From Coniosporium tulheliwenetii (taxonomy: Eukaryota > Ascomycota > Dothideomycetes): a stretch of 64,000 nucleotides of DNA. How positions within the stretch are numbered: the stretch's first letter is position 1; each line of letters begins with the position of its first letter. Positions 45,718-57,444 of the stretch are shown one piece after another. Where the stretch lies: NCBI GenBank assembly GCA_030247845.1, contig JAPDRP010000012.1, forward strand, positions 310,001 to 374,000, written 5' to 3'. The notes under the pieces were generated by a model. The model did no database searches. It had not been told where the DNA came from and was given only the letters and a program-made list of their open reading frames with translations. A program made the position numbers and the translations under genes.

Positions 45718-48700
45718 ATGTCAAGCACCAACAATGACGGCAAATCTGGCAGCAGAAGGCGCAGCCTATTCAATCTCAGCCCGCTCACACCTCTCACTGG
45801 CAATGGCAAGGATCCTCCGAAGACACTGAAGAGACGGCGGCAGTCGAATTTATTCGGCACAACAGATTCCAGCGGAGAAAGCGCGGCCTTCGCAGACCTT
45901 GAAGAGTCGCCAATTTCCCCCACAGCCACAAGACCTCAGCTTCCGCGCGTAGGGGGCAGCATGGCAAGCAACTCCAAGTTCGGGTCTTGGAGATCCAAGT
46001 TCTCATCCGACGACATCTATGAAGAGCCACAGAGCACCGTCTCAAGCAGGCCACCGTCAGTCAACTGGGGTGAATTTGGCGAAGCGGGGTTGCGGTCTCG
46101 AAACGTTCTCAAACATGGAGAGGTTCAGACAAGTGGTTCGCTGTTCAGGAAAAGAAAGAATACCTTGTCCTTACCGAGACGCACCTTATCCGCTTCAAGA
46201 GTCAGGCCAAAGCTGCAAAGACGTTCACCGTGTAAGCCGCGCTCAAGCCTACGACTTCGTATGACCGCATCTGACTATTGACGCAGTATTCCTCCAGTTC
46301 CCGGCCGAGCCAGTAACACGCGACACAACACGACACCTTCGACAGGATCTTCTCATGAATTCGGTTCAGCTCCTTCGGACAACTCTGGCGACCGGGATGG
46401 CAGTACGCCCTTGAGGCAGCTGGTGGCAGTGTACAAGGTCGAGGACGGGCGCCCATATTTCGCGGTTGAGATTGCGTACCTGGACGACGAGTCGAACCAT
46501 GCTTCATCGCTCAATCTGCAATTGGGCGATCCTGACGAAAGGGATGTCTGGCTCGCAGCCATTCGTACTGCCGCCAACAATGTTCGCCTGGTTGACGTCA
46601 ATCCAATCTCGGAGTACAACAGCACGCTAGCCGCCAGGGTGGTGGACCGCGAAAAAGACTACGTGCCGGAGAATTACATGATCTACAAGGTGGTCCAACG
46701 GTCCTCTAAACAGCACAATCGCTCATCCTCCGATGATCTGGCCAAGATAGCATCCTCAGTCTGTTTTCTCGCTATTGGAGTCAACAAGGTACACCTCATT
46801 CCCTTGTTTAGATCTGCCAGAACCGGCTCCACCCCGTCACTCGGAACATACAACATGCAGGCGTCCTACGGAATCATGACGCTCACCGAACTGCGGCTCA
46901 GCGATACCGATGATACGTTTGAGTTGACCTTCAGGTAAGTCTAGCTTTGGCTTTGCGAGATTCACAGACCCTCTGATCGCAATCATCGCCTGAGAATCTC
47001 ACTGATCTGACTAATCCTCGATAGAATGCCCCGCAAGCCCGCAAAAGTCCTTTATCTGGCATCTCTCGCCAGCAAAGATATCGCTCTGCGGCTACGGCAG
47101 ATCGACGAGCGCTTGCGGCGTGAGTGGGAGTCTCGTCCATACCACTTTCTCGTTCCAGACGATGTCAAAAGGAAATCCTCCGAAACTCCGAATCACAGCC
47201 TATTGATCTTGATTCATTCGACGACTTGCTTTCAGCGTACTGCGTTGCGTACGACTGTGACCCGAGGAATATTCGCTATCAGATCGTGCCAGTAGCAGAA
47301 GACTCTCCGTGCTTTCAGCTGCAAGGGCCCGTAGACCCTCGTCAGCAGGCATATACAGCTCACGAATTGCTAGCCATTATGCGGGCTCTTCGATACAACG
47401 AGTCTTTTGGTACACTGTCTTTTGCAGATAGCTCGCTGGATGCGCTCAACGGCCTCCTTGACCATTTCGGTGCTGAACACGTCTGCACGAAAACGAAAAG
47501 GGGAACGCCCGTCGGTTTCAGCCTCCAAGATTTGTCCGAGTCGTCGCTGCTTGTCCAAGAACTACGTGCGCTGGCTTTAGGCAGCCGAAAACTCAGACGT
47601 ATGGATTTCACCTCCAGCATTAAGCGAGAACCCCAAGACTATGTGGATGGTGTAAAGACGCAAGATATCGGCTGCGGTATCGCACAGGCCCTCTTTCCGC
47701 TTTGCAAGCGGCAGAAGACGAACGTTGACTGGATAGTACTCAACAATATCCAACTTGGAGAGGCAGATCTCGATTATCTCATCGGAGCGGCGGTCGAAAG
47801 GTCTTGCCACTTTCGCGCGATAGAGCTGAGCAACTGTGGGCTCAATGATCGGAACCTCTCACTCTTCCTCGACGCCTTGCGCGCCCACGAGGGTACCTTG
47901 GAGTGCATTGACGTTTCTAAGAATCCAGCGCGACTGAGTCCGTCACAGTTCGACTTCCAACTGAGCCATTTTGGGTCTCTTTCCAAGCTGAATCTCTCCA
48001 ACATCTCTCGTACTTCTGGGTCTGAACCACTAGTTGCCGCGGACACACTGCTTAAATGGAGATTACGGGAGTTCTACCTGAACGGGACTGCAATTAATGA
48101 GGGAACACTCGATGCGATTTGTCGGTAGGTACTATCCACACGCACTGACCTCGCGCAAAAACACGATTCGCCTTGTGCTCTTGCACTATACACACGCTGC
48201 TTATTAGTCGTCACTCTCATTGCTTCCATCCCCGCATTACAAGAGTAACAACACTTGCTAATTGATACACAGATATCTCAGTGACTGCAAGTCTGATAGC
48301 TTACGAGAACTCGGCGTCCGCCATACGTACATCGACGGTGCAGCCATCGCCCGTTTGATGCGCGCTCTAAGACGCAAGGACGGCACGCCGCGTAACCTTC
48401 ACCTGGATATCAGCCAGAATCGAATCGAGCAGCATCTGGACGCCTTGACTGCTGCTATTGCTGACAATTGCGCACCACAAGCTCTCACAATGCAGACAGT
48501 GGAATACGAAGATGAAGCTTGCTTTCGCCAGCTCATCAAAGCTTTGACTGTCAACAGCACCATCTCTTACTTGGACATGTCTAAAGCATCACTTCCATGT
48601 GAACTTACCGAGGAAACCTCCACTGCGCTTGAAGAGATGTTCAGGAAGAACAAGACCATCAGGAGATTGGATATCTCAGGGGAGGACTCTAGACTTGAGG

Positions 48701-49606
48701 AGTCCAAACTCGGCGTGGGAATAAGTCAAGCTTTGCGCGGCCTCGAAGAGAACGAAAGTCTTACCACCTTGATCATCCAGCGTAAGCGTTCACCCTCGAC
48801 ATTGAATACGCCGCGGCTAACTTGCCTTAGACCAAAAGCTGGGCCTCCAAGGCGCCAGTGTCCTAGCCGATGTCCTCCGGGTGAACCTCACGCTTCAAGA
48901 AGTGTATTGCGACTACAATGCCATTCCTCTTTCCGGCTTCACCAACCTCGTCGCCTCCCTCCACCGAAACATCACGCTGCAGCACCTCCCCAACATGGCC
49001 GAGAGCCGCGCCGAAGCGCTCAAGAAGACCGAGCTAGAAGTGCGAGCCATGCGCGACGACCGCGTCGGCAGCCCGCAACCCAAATCCGTGCGGACCAAAT
49101 TCCTCGGCAAGCAGCCCAAAGAGCGGCCCTCATCCCAGCTGTCCGACCAAGACATCAACGCCGCGCTGCGCCTCGTGGACGAAAGCTGGGAGCGCCAGAC
49201 CTACCTCCTAGAACAATATCTCCTGCGCAACCAGCGCATCGCCAACGGCCTCGACGTCGACGTCGACATCGACCAGGAAGAGTTCGAGAAGCCGCAGACG
49301 GAGGGCCCGACGCGCCTCAGCCAGATCATGGAGCAGGTCAAGCTGGACAGCACGCCAACGGCGGAGAAGGAGCTGAGTTTTAGCGAGGAGCGGGAGAAGA
49401 GGAGTAGCAGCTTGGAGGGCCCGCAAAGGTCGGTGCTCGAGGAGGATAGGGATAGGAGACCGCCTACTGCGGAACGCAGGCCGGAGACGGCGGAGAAGAG
49501 GAGCAGCAGCGCGCAAGCGCTTGCGAGGCAGATGGATCAGATTTTTGGGGACCGCAGCAGCGGTAGCCTCCGCGTGGAGATGTCAGAGAGTCTGGTGTTT
49601 CGTTGA
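45718..49606 (+). CDS. PH-like and leucine-rich-repeat protein (CARMIL-like layout), with two apparent frameshifts
   Basis: Exons are 45718-46231, 46287-46934, 47025-48124, 48273-48781 and 48831-49606. The N-terminus is Ser/Arg-rich (SLFNLSPLTPLTGNGK). A PH-like region follows (LKHGEVQTSGSLFRK, KEYLVLTETHLIRF, VYKVEDGRPYFAVEIAYL). Next come ribonuclease-inhibitor-type repeats, such as IELSNCGLNDRNLSLFLDAL and LNLSNISRTSG. The C-terminus is helical and charged, with a Glu/Arg-rich tail. This order resembles CARMIL-type actin regulators, but the assignment is only structural. Two one-base additions, in the A-rich run at 46150-46157 and the A4 at 47167-47170, restore the PH region and the join to SESQPIDLDSFDDLL. 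The total then becomes 1182 residues with all intron phases correct. Confidence 0.75.
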
Positions 49607-50421
49607 TGCTGATCCGTGTGTGTTTGACAGGCTCGACAGTTCTCAGGTTGACAGGCTCGATGGCTTTCAGGAGAAGGAGAAGGCCCTCCCCACTGTGAAC
49701 GGAAGGTCTCATATTCGATGTGTTCGTCGATGCAGGGCTATTGTCATCGGGCTGGATGCTACAGCACGCAGCTCGCAGCGCCTACTGGTCCATGTCATAT
49801 CAGTCGACGGTGTTGCGAATAGGGGCCCAGCTTTTGGCGTGGATCCCAGCCGTGACGATTCACGGCCGCGTGTCTACCGCGCTAAATTGCCTCCGGCACC
49901 CTCGTAGAAGCAACGTTTGGAGGCTTGGGCATTTGGATATTACGCAGGGGCTTCGATTGGGTACGAGCGGCGTTTGGGCGGTACACGATGTAGCATTTTC
50001 AACGGCGTTTCTCTGTTGATCACAGACTCAAGTGCTTAACGAGGTACATGGATGTAGATGATTGAGGGGTGCTTGGGTAACGGGTAACGGGTGGACTGTC
50101 TGTTTGTGCCAGCATACGAGTATAGATAGACGAGGAATGCGAGGCGTGCTGACTTGTCTCGCCCACGACGCACTGAATTGAACATCAATGATCGTGAGCT
50201 TGTTCTTTGATGCACATAGTAATTCCATTTAATTCCGTTGCCATCAGCTTTACGCTGTACGAACTTTGCTGCTCGACGCGTTCGGTCCCTTCGGCACGCA
50301 CAAAAAGCTCGGGCAACCAACGAGGCCGTGACGTCAACACTCGGCCATCCAAATGTTACCCTCAGATGATTTTCATGACAACAGCAATTGTTCACATATG
50401 TTGCCCTAGGGATCTGAAACG
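49607..50421. other. Intergenic region after the LRR gene
   Basis: About 815 bases with no recognised gene. The open frames at 49521-50019 overlap the LRR 3' end and have no features. Confidence 0.35.
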
Positions 50422-51221
50422 ATGCGCCGTCATGGCAGCTTAGAGAAGGACGAGGAGGTCAATAAGGCCGCTTGGGAGGCTGCGAGGGGTGCGTTAACCG
50501 GGGCTGCGAGGGTGAGTTGCTCTATTCGGGATTTTGTTTCGTGCAACCAGAGGTCGATTTTCTATTAAGGGTTTGATGTTGAATCCTTTGCTGAATATTG
50601 CCATGTTTACTCGATTGCACTGATTCCGTTTCGTGCGATATTCATACCGTCAGTCGTGATCATTCAAGGCTTTTCGAGGTCACGCAACACTGCCACCGCT
50701 TTCACTACTTGGCCGTCTACTGTCACACCTCTGCAAGGCAACATTGAATGGCTTCTATACGCCAGCAAATTCCTCTCCATCTACAATCTTGGTGCTAATA
50801 TTCCATTTCCCTATCCAGTGGGGTATCTACGCCGGCGTCCTCGGCGCAGCAGCCTACGCCTTCTCCCCAATCTACCGCGGTCTCACGATCCAGTTCAAAG
50901 TGTAAGCCTCCCTCCTCCTTCCTTCCCCTTCCCTCTCCCTAACTTTTCTCCTCCGCACCCCTCAACCCTACGCCCCAACTCTGGTCACACACTGCCAGCA
51001 CAGCGTTAATACCAAAATAAAGCTACCTCCAAATGTCCGGCATGGCAGTCGGCAGCATGATAGAGGCAGACAAACGCATGCTTGCCTATGAGCGGAAAAT
51101 CAGGGCCGAGAAGCGGATTGCGCGCGATGCGGAGGTGTGGAAGCGGTATGAGATGGACTTTGAGGAGAGCGCGGCGCAGCGTGGAGCCCGGGAGGGTGCT
51201 GCTGCAAAGGGGAAGGATTAG
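50422..51221 (+). CDS. Small single-membrane-segment protein, probably mitochondrial, family not assigned
   Basis: Exons 50422-50511, 50819-50901 and 51023-51221 give 123 residues. The order is a charged helix (LEKDEEVNKAAWEAARGAL), one hydrophobic segment (WGIYAGVLGAAAYAFSP), then IYRGLTIQFKVYLQMSGM, GSMIEADKRMLAYERKI and a charged C-terminal helix. This arrangement resembles small inner-membrane proteins of respiratory complexes (HIG1/Rcf-like), but I cannot assign the family with confidence. The intron signals are good and ph­ase is kept; the first intron (307 bases) is long for this genome. The conserved-looking core spans all three exons, which supports a real gene. Confidence 0.6.
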
Positions 51222-51398
51222 GGAGCCGGAGGCTGTGGATGGAGGTGGGGAGGGTGGGTGAGTACAGATGTTGACTATGTGCCTATTACACGAGAAGAAC
51301 GAACGACAGGCATAACAGTCAGTCTGAAAAGTTCCGTTGAATTTCAGAGACCGATCAGCTTTCTAGCACCTGTCTCCCCCTCCGTCGCTTAAGTCGTC

Positions 51399-52354
51399 TC
51401 ACAAAAGGGCCAGAACTGGCGGCATGTACTCAGTCCGAAGGATATGCGCCCTTTCCGTTAATCCTCGCATCTCCGCCACTTCCAGTGCCGAGACTCCTTT
51501 AAGCCCCTTGACATGTCGGTTCGCACCCTTTTTAAGTAGAAACCGGACACGCTCCGCATCTTCCCCTTCCACCGCACGGTGTAACGCGGTCCCAGCGTAG
51601 ACAGTCATGGCAAGGGGCTCAAGATGATCTCTCTCGACAGGGTCAATATCAACGCCCTGATCGAACAGGAAGGCCATGATCTCGAACGCGACCGGACCTG
51701 GGTCGTATCTTGATGCGGTCGTAACCAAGGCCATCGTGTGTTGCAGGTTCCCGCCATAGGATATTAAATTCTTGACGGTATTGAGCGAGGAGGTGAGAGG
51801 CGCACTGTCAAGTGGTGTATATCCACGACGTGATGGAATGTTTGGATCTGCACCGTGTTCCAAATGCCAGATCACCAGGTTCTCGTGGGCAACGACGGTA
51901 CTACAGGATTTGTTAGTTTATTGAACATCTGCCTTACTGCGCGGTAACTGCCCACAACGTCGGCTTCGAGTTTCTTACCCTAGTGACGTAATTCCCAACC
52001 ACCGACTTGCGTTGATATCCCACCCGTAGTCAAGAAAGGCTTGATAAGCATCCGTCGACTTGCTTTCCTTTGCGGCGCTAAGAGCAGCATCTGTGATCTC
52101 TGCTCCATGATCTAGGAGGAATGAAACGACTGCCGCATAGCCGTTCTTTGCTGCTCTAACAACAATTCCTGAAGAACGTTCATAAGATCCTCGTCGTTGT
52201 CACGCGGTGAGCTGTCTCCATCCGTCGCCTCCTCGGTTGTAGCTATTAGCCGGCGCTCAAGAAGTTCCTTTGCTTCTTGGAGGTGACCCGTGGCGCTCGC
52301 CTCTTCAAGCGCGGTAGGCGGACCGTAAATTGTCATATAGTTGGCGTCAAACAT
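51399..52354 (-). CDS. Ankyrin-repeat protein, with an apparent one-base frameshift
   Basis: Exons on the minus strand are 51979-52354 and 51399-51900 (GT-AG intron). Ankyrin-type repeats are visible: ALEEASATGHLQEAKELLE, AAKNGYAAVVSFLLDHGAEI, HLEHGADPNIPSRRGYTPLD and TALHRAVEGEDAERVRFLLK. There is no other domain, so it is a scaffold-type protein without predictable function. The frame changes between EDLMN and IVVRAAKNGY (about 52155-52175); one extra base restores it and gives 292 residues. Such genes turn over quickly in fungi, so a real broken allele cannot be excluded. Its position 3' to 3' with the small membrane protein gene suggests no shared control. Confidence 0.72.
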
Positions 52355-53152
52355 CAGGAAGAAGAACGTTGTTTCACAAAGTAATGTAGCTTTACCGATT
52401 GGACCAGTGTTCTAGCCTCTGTTATCAGAAAGACGGAAAGCGACTTCCTTTAGAACTTAGCTGAGTCCCTCGCCGAAAGGCGATTGAAGTGCTCAGGATG
52501 GGTGCCTAGAAAGCGGCACAGCACGCAGAAGAGCTTACCGCCGTGTTGACGACATTGGCCTCATCTGATGCTCTCAGAAATAACACTACCTAGGTAGCAA
52601 GGATGCTGTAATAAATGCCTTAAGCAGTAAATGCTCAACGCGTGCTTCGATTCCATGCTACTGTTTCGACCGCCTGTCCAGTCGTTGATCGTTGCGGGCC
52701 CTTAAGAGGAATCACCGCAATCAGGGTGATCCAGCACATTCACGAACTGGCGGAAGTCCTACGGTCTGTGCTTAAGATATCTCGCACTGCTCCTGTCCTG
52801 CGGTCCTCGTCGTTCTGCGGAGAGCTCCCCTCTTCCGCATTTCGCACGGTGGCGGTTGCGTAGAACGCCGATTCTTCCTGCCCTAGTGTCCTGTTACCTT
52901 GCTATCCTGCTGTCATGCGCCTGCTGTCTTCCTGTCGTGCTGTCTTCCTGTCGTGCGGTCTCCTATCTTAGAGAACTGAGATGTTCATGGTGCTCGGTCG
53001 CGTCGTCAGGAACAGGCAGGGATATGCGCTCGCTCCATCTTTTCTCCGACCTGAGAAAGCCACGGATTGCTTCCCGTCATGACAGCACAACGTTTGCAGA
53101 ACTTCCCCATATTCTGAGCAGCTTTGCTTCGAAAACTTCAGCACTCGAAACT
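52355..53152. other. Intergenic region between the ankyrin gene and the Derlin gene
   Basis: About 800 bases between divergent genes. It contains a C/T-rich tract with a two-copy tandem repeat (see the 52924 entry). No coding region was recognised. Confidence 0.4.
52924..52955 (+). repeat. Two-copy 16-base tandem repeat
   Basis: CTGTCTTCCTGTCGTG occurs twice head to tail (52924-52939 and 52940-52955) inside a longer pyrimidine-rich stretch with further CTGTC units on both sides. Probably a small slippage repeat in the Derlin upstream region. Confidence 0.6.
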
Positions 53153-54504
53153 ATGGACATCTTCTGGAATGCCCCGCCGGTGTCGAGGTGAGTGCTACTC
53201 CCATCATCTCCCTTTCTTCCACCTGAACGCGGTTTCTGATGCTGATCTACAGAACCTATGCAGCAGCAGCTTTCATAGTCTCGGTCCTCGGGTACACCGG
53301 CTTTATACCTCTTATGCCCTTGGTGTTCATTAAGCCACTGGTTCTCAAGCTCCCTCCTCAGATATGGCGCGTTGTGACGGCCTTTCTGATCACTGGCGAC
53401 AAGTTCGGCATCATATTCGACCCATACATGCGTACGTAGGACTCTAGAAGCGGCACGGGATCACAGGCCCACAAGATACAGTATACACGTATGGTAGTCA
53501 GCTAGAGGTCGGGTCGTCGAGGTTCTCAAGACCTGGCGATTTCTTCACATACCTTGTGTTCCTCTGTACGGTCATCGCGGTAGGTCTCTAATTGGCTCTA
53601 ACACCTTCACACCGTCTTCTTTTTTTGTATCATCACGGCAAGCGCCTATTTTCAGCCATGTAACAGCACCTCGAATATCTGCCCGCCCAGCCTTTTCTAG
53701 CTGAAGCGGTTCCTGGAATCGAGGGAGATTACCCTTGCACTTCGCACGGATCCATCATTCGCAAAACTGTCAAGGGTCCGTGTGCGGTATGAGCATGGTG
53801 GGAACGTCAGTGAGAAAACTGAGCAGACTTCATATGCTGCATCGGTGGTTTTGACTCCCTACATAATTCTTATATCCTTACTTGTGATTCATAATTTTGT
53901 CGCCAATGTACCTGTCACACATCACACCGCCACCCTGAATCACACCCCCAGGTATACTCGTACTGACGAGGAACAAGGCCACAGCCGGATTTTACTTGGA
54001 AGCCTGGCGCTTCATAGACGGTATGTGAGATCCCGATCGAGCCTTGTACACTACAGTCCTGACATATATACAACAGCCGTCACCCTAGCATTCGCATACA
54101 CTTTCGCGCAAGACAACCCGCGCAAGAAAGTCTCAATCTTCATCCTGACGTTTGAGGCGCGATGGCTGCCATACGCGCTGCTCACGTTCACCTTCGTCAT
54201 GGCCAGCCCATACCAAGCAATGATCCAGGCAACCGGGCTGATCGCCGCACATCTCTACGACTTTCTGACCCGCATCTGGCCTGAGTTCGGAGGCGGCAGG
54301 AACATCGTTTTCACCCCAAGGTTTGTGGGGAGATGGTTTGGTGCAGAAATTGCAGGACGTCCCATCACCCGAGGGTATGGCACGGCCTATACGCCACAGA
54401 CTGCTGAGACGAGGCCGCGTGGGGCTGGGTGGTCGTCTGGGTGGGAAATACCTGGTACTACTTGGGGCAACAGGGGACCAGGACGCCGCCTTGGAGGCGA
54501 ATGA
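53153..54504 (+). CDS. DER1: Derlin (Der1-like), ER-associated degradation
   Basis: Exons 53153-53187, 53253-53431, 53482-53579, 53978-54020 and 54077-54504 give about 260 residues. Derlins are rhomboid-like ER membrane proteins that help move misfolded proteins to the cytosol for degradation. The start MDIFWNAPPVSRTYAAAAF, then WRVVTAFLITG, YTYGSQLEVGS, FSRPGDFFTYLVFL, AFAYTFAQDN, QATGLIAAHLYDFLTRIWPE and FGGGRNI are typical, and the Gly/Arg-rich C-terminus GNRGPGRRLGGE resembles other fungal members. The 43-base exon 4 (reading TAGFYLEAWRFID) is the only in-phase bridge found between exons 3 and 5; it leaves a 398-base intron upstream, which is long here. That exon is the least certain part. 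Confidence 0.87.
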
Positions 54505-55024
54505 CGGATTGCAAAGAGGGGATCCTGGTCCTCGGGCGTTACTCTGTCTTGAGCGCGATCATAACAACAACATAGTCGACTAGTGATAGAGCAGGATAGC
54601 AAACATCTGACAGTGTTGTAGTCTCCCATGCTACCAAGGTTCACGATAGAACGGGATGACACGTGCGATGCGAAGCCTCAACGTGGAGACCCTGGAGCTG
54701 GAGATTTTCGAGCTACAGCCTCTCATTACTCATGCCGCCGTAAAATACTTGATGTAGCTAATAACATAAGGTAAGTGGCAAAAACATGGGTAAGCAAGGG
54801 GTTCAACTATTCAAAGGAATGCGGTAAGGGCTTTTCAGCGTCCATCAAAGTCCTCCATATCTTTTGAAGGGAATACTGTGAGAGAGATATTTACAAAAAC
54901 TAACGGCCATAGAGCCGAGCCCTCTACGATCAACCTGATCGTTACAGCACAGTTATTTAATACATGGTAGACAATTGCAGCTGGTTGCAAGATCTTAGTG
55001 TTCTTCGAGTGTTTTTCGGCGGCA
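54505..55024. other. Intergenic region after Derlin
   Basis: About 520 bases, AT-richer than its surroundings. It may hold the missing first exon of the next gene, but no good candidate was found. Confidence 0.35.
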
Positions 55025-55082
55025 TGAGTACCAATTCCGCAAAACGCCTAGCCTGGGCAACGACGTAATCACATCTAGTCTC

Positions 55083-57444
55083 TTGAATGGCAGTTTGGCC
55101 CTGCCATTATTAGCAGAACTGACATTCGGCAGACTTTGGCCTCTCTCGGCGGCCACAGCTTTCGTGAGCACCAAATACGTTGTAGTCGACACAAACTATC
55201 GTGAGTGCACAACCAACGAGACTGTCGTACCACGGGACTGTCGTGCACTGTTTGCTGACTCGGATCAGATTACCGTATGTATTGCACCATTTAGCAGAGG
55301 CACTGGGTTTGACAAGCAACGGCGTTAGCATTACATCTGCTGCTCGCACAACTGCTTGCGGTCGCTAGTGTCCTCGTTTTCCGCGAGCTCGTCAGGATTT
55401 CCCCAGTCGCCACGTTGGCGCCTAAATGGCTTTCTCCAAATCTAGCAACACCCAAGGGATCTTCTTTCACATCGAAATGGAAAATCTTTGTGCTTCCATG
55501 CACCGCGCTTGCCGCTTCAATCCCTTTGTTTGCGCAGGCAATGTTGCATTTCCAGAATCTGTCGACTCTGGCCATGCTTTCGGTGAGTGCGCTTGACCAA
55601 AGAACTATCGTCGAACCTCATGCTAATCAGACTTTCAGGCGTGCGTCTTCACGTTGGAAGCATCGGCTGTCAGAGACCTATGCGGTTCTGTGACTAGGAG
55701 AGCGCTGCCCCTTCGATACGTGCTTCCAGCAATCATGATTCTGGTCATTCTGTACGATGAATACAGAGTAACAGCCAATGGGCTGCTCTTTGCCTTGCCT
55801 GCTCTTGCTCTTGCCGGCATCTCCGTTGCGTTTCTTCGTGTTCAGCACCTAGCCACCATGCAATTAGATCAAGGATCCTCCAGGTCAGACACTGGGAAAA
55901 TCGCCATCACTGTGACCATCCCCATGTCGTTGGTAATCACCGGATGTTGGGCTGCTAGTGTGGAAGACACTATCTTTGCAGTTGGAACCGTTGGCGACAT
56001 AAGTCCTTTGTTGCTCGGCATCAACTGTTTATCCGTGGCATATGCAGTCGTCATCTTAGACTTTGGAACAGCGCCGCCAGCGCGCGAAGACAGCTCTAAA
56101 GACTTGCCTGCTACTGCCGATACCGCACTCACTTTTGTTGGCCTTACCGCGCTCTCGTGTCTCGCCTTAACGCTACCACCGTTTTCGAGTCCGGTACAAA
56201 TTACCGCGTTCTTTGGATGCCTTATTGTAGGCATAGACGACACTCAAGCGGTTACAACATACTTTTCTGTCACACGATTCTTATCTTTCCGAAAGCATGA
56301 GGCTGGTCAACGGATAGCGATGGAAAGCGCAGCAGCTGCCGGTGTCTCCTCAACCCCAGTGGAGAATCCTCCTGTAGACCAGTTCGGACCAACAGGGATT
56401 GAGAGGCGTTTGTCCCATTCAGACAATGAACAGAGACCTTCGAATTCGGAAACTTTGCAGATTTCCAGCCAAGCCAGTCCAGCTCAGCAGCCAAGATCAC
56501 ATTATGGAGACGGTGCTTACACGCCTTGGAAATCGTCCGCACTAGGATATGTACGCACAATTCTTCTGCTCATCATTTGGATAATCTATATTTGGAACAA
56601 TCTTCAAGCTGACTCTGGGATCCCGTCAAAAAACATACAGCCAACGCTGGACAGAGCCTATCGCCCAGTTGGCGACCTTGATGTAGTTGTCAGCATGTAC
56701 AAAGAGTCGTCAGTTTCCATCAACACAATAGTCTCCAAGTTGAAAGCTCTGCCAAACGTTTCTGGTCGGTCAACAAGACTTTTCATCTACGCCAAGGACA
56801 ACGACCTGGACATTGACAACCTAAAGCGAGCGACCGGAGCATTTAGCGTCACAAAACGCCCTAACTATGGCCGTGAAGGCGAGAGCTACTTGTTCCATAT
56901 CCTAGAGCACTGGGACGACCTTGCCGCACATACGATCTTTGTTCAAGCTCACGTACACAATTCCTGGGAAATATACCGCCGCGTATCCCAATACTTGTTA
57001 CCCGAGACCGGAATGTTGAGCCTTGGCTTTGTCGGTCATGTTTGCTCTTGCTGGAGTTGTGCCGACCAGTGGGGCTGGAAGGATGACTCTGGAATCGTTG
57101 CAAAGGTCTATGGAGAGGTCTACAACGCGACTTGTGAGACGGTCCTACTGTCATACAAAGGGCAGTTCATCGCTTCTGCACAACGTATCCGCGGCGTCAA
57201 ACGATCAGTGTACGAGGAGCTGCATCAGCTGCTGATCGACCCGGAGAGCTGGGCCCACCAACAGCCTTATTTGATGGGTCGGCCAGATTCAATGAACGCG
57301 CCTTTCTTTGGGTATACTCTTGAGAGACTATGGTCGGTCATTCTACAGTGCTCCGATCTAGATGTTGCCAGACTGTGCCCCTCACTTGTTAGCGGAACCA
57401 GGAGAGGAGGTAACCCAAGGGATTGCCAGTGTCTTGACTCCTAG
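55083..57444 (+). CDS. Multi-membrane-segment protein fused to a DUF3431 domain; 5' end uncertain
   Basis: Coding blocks 55083-55200, 55317-55582 and 55639-57444 are joined by GT-AG introns in phase. The first half is strongly hydrophobic, with about ten segments. It begins with a TPT/nucleotide-sugar-transporter-like stretch (FVSTKYVVVDTNYP, then TALALHLLLAQLLA). After a Ser/Gln-rich linker and one more membrane segment (ILLLIIWIIYIW) comes a DUF3431 domain: VVVSMYKESSVSINT, FIYAKDND, NYGREGESYLFHILEHWDD, FVQAHVHN and SAQRIRGVKRSVYEELHQLL. DUF3431 has a glycosyltransferase-like fold in many annotations, so a role in cell-wall or secreted glycan synthesis is plausible but unproven. The frame is open to a TAG near 55000 without an ATG, so a first exon is missing or a base is lost near the ATG at 55023. 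Confidence 0.65.

Noticed and set aside
46231..46286. A real stop (TAA at the end of the PH region) truncating the LRR protein
   Set aside because: The TAA lies just inside a GTAAGC intron; splicing to 46287 keeps phase and continues the domain.
53782..54504. A 240-codon ORF as an independent gene
   Set aside because: Its C-terminal half is the last Derlin exon; the N-terminal part reads through the long intron and exon 4 in the wrong frame.
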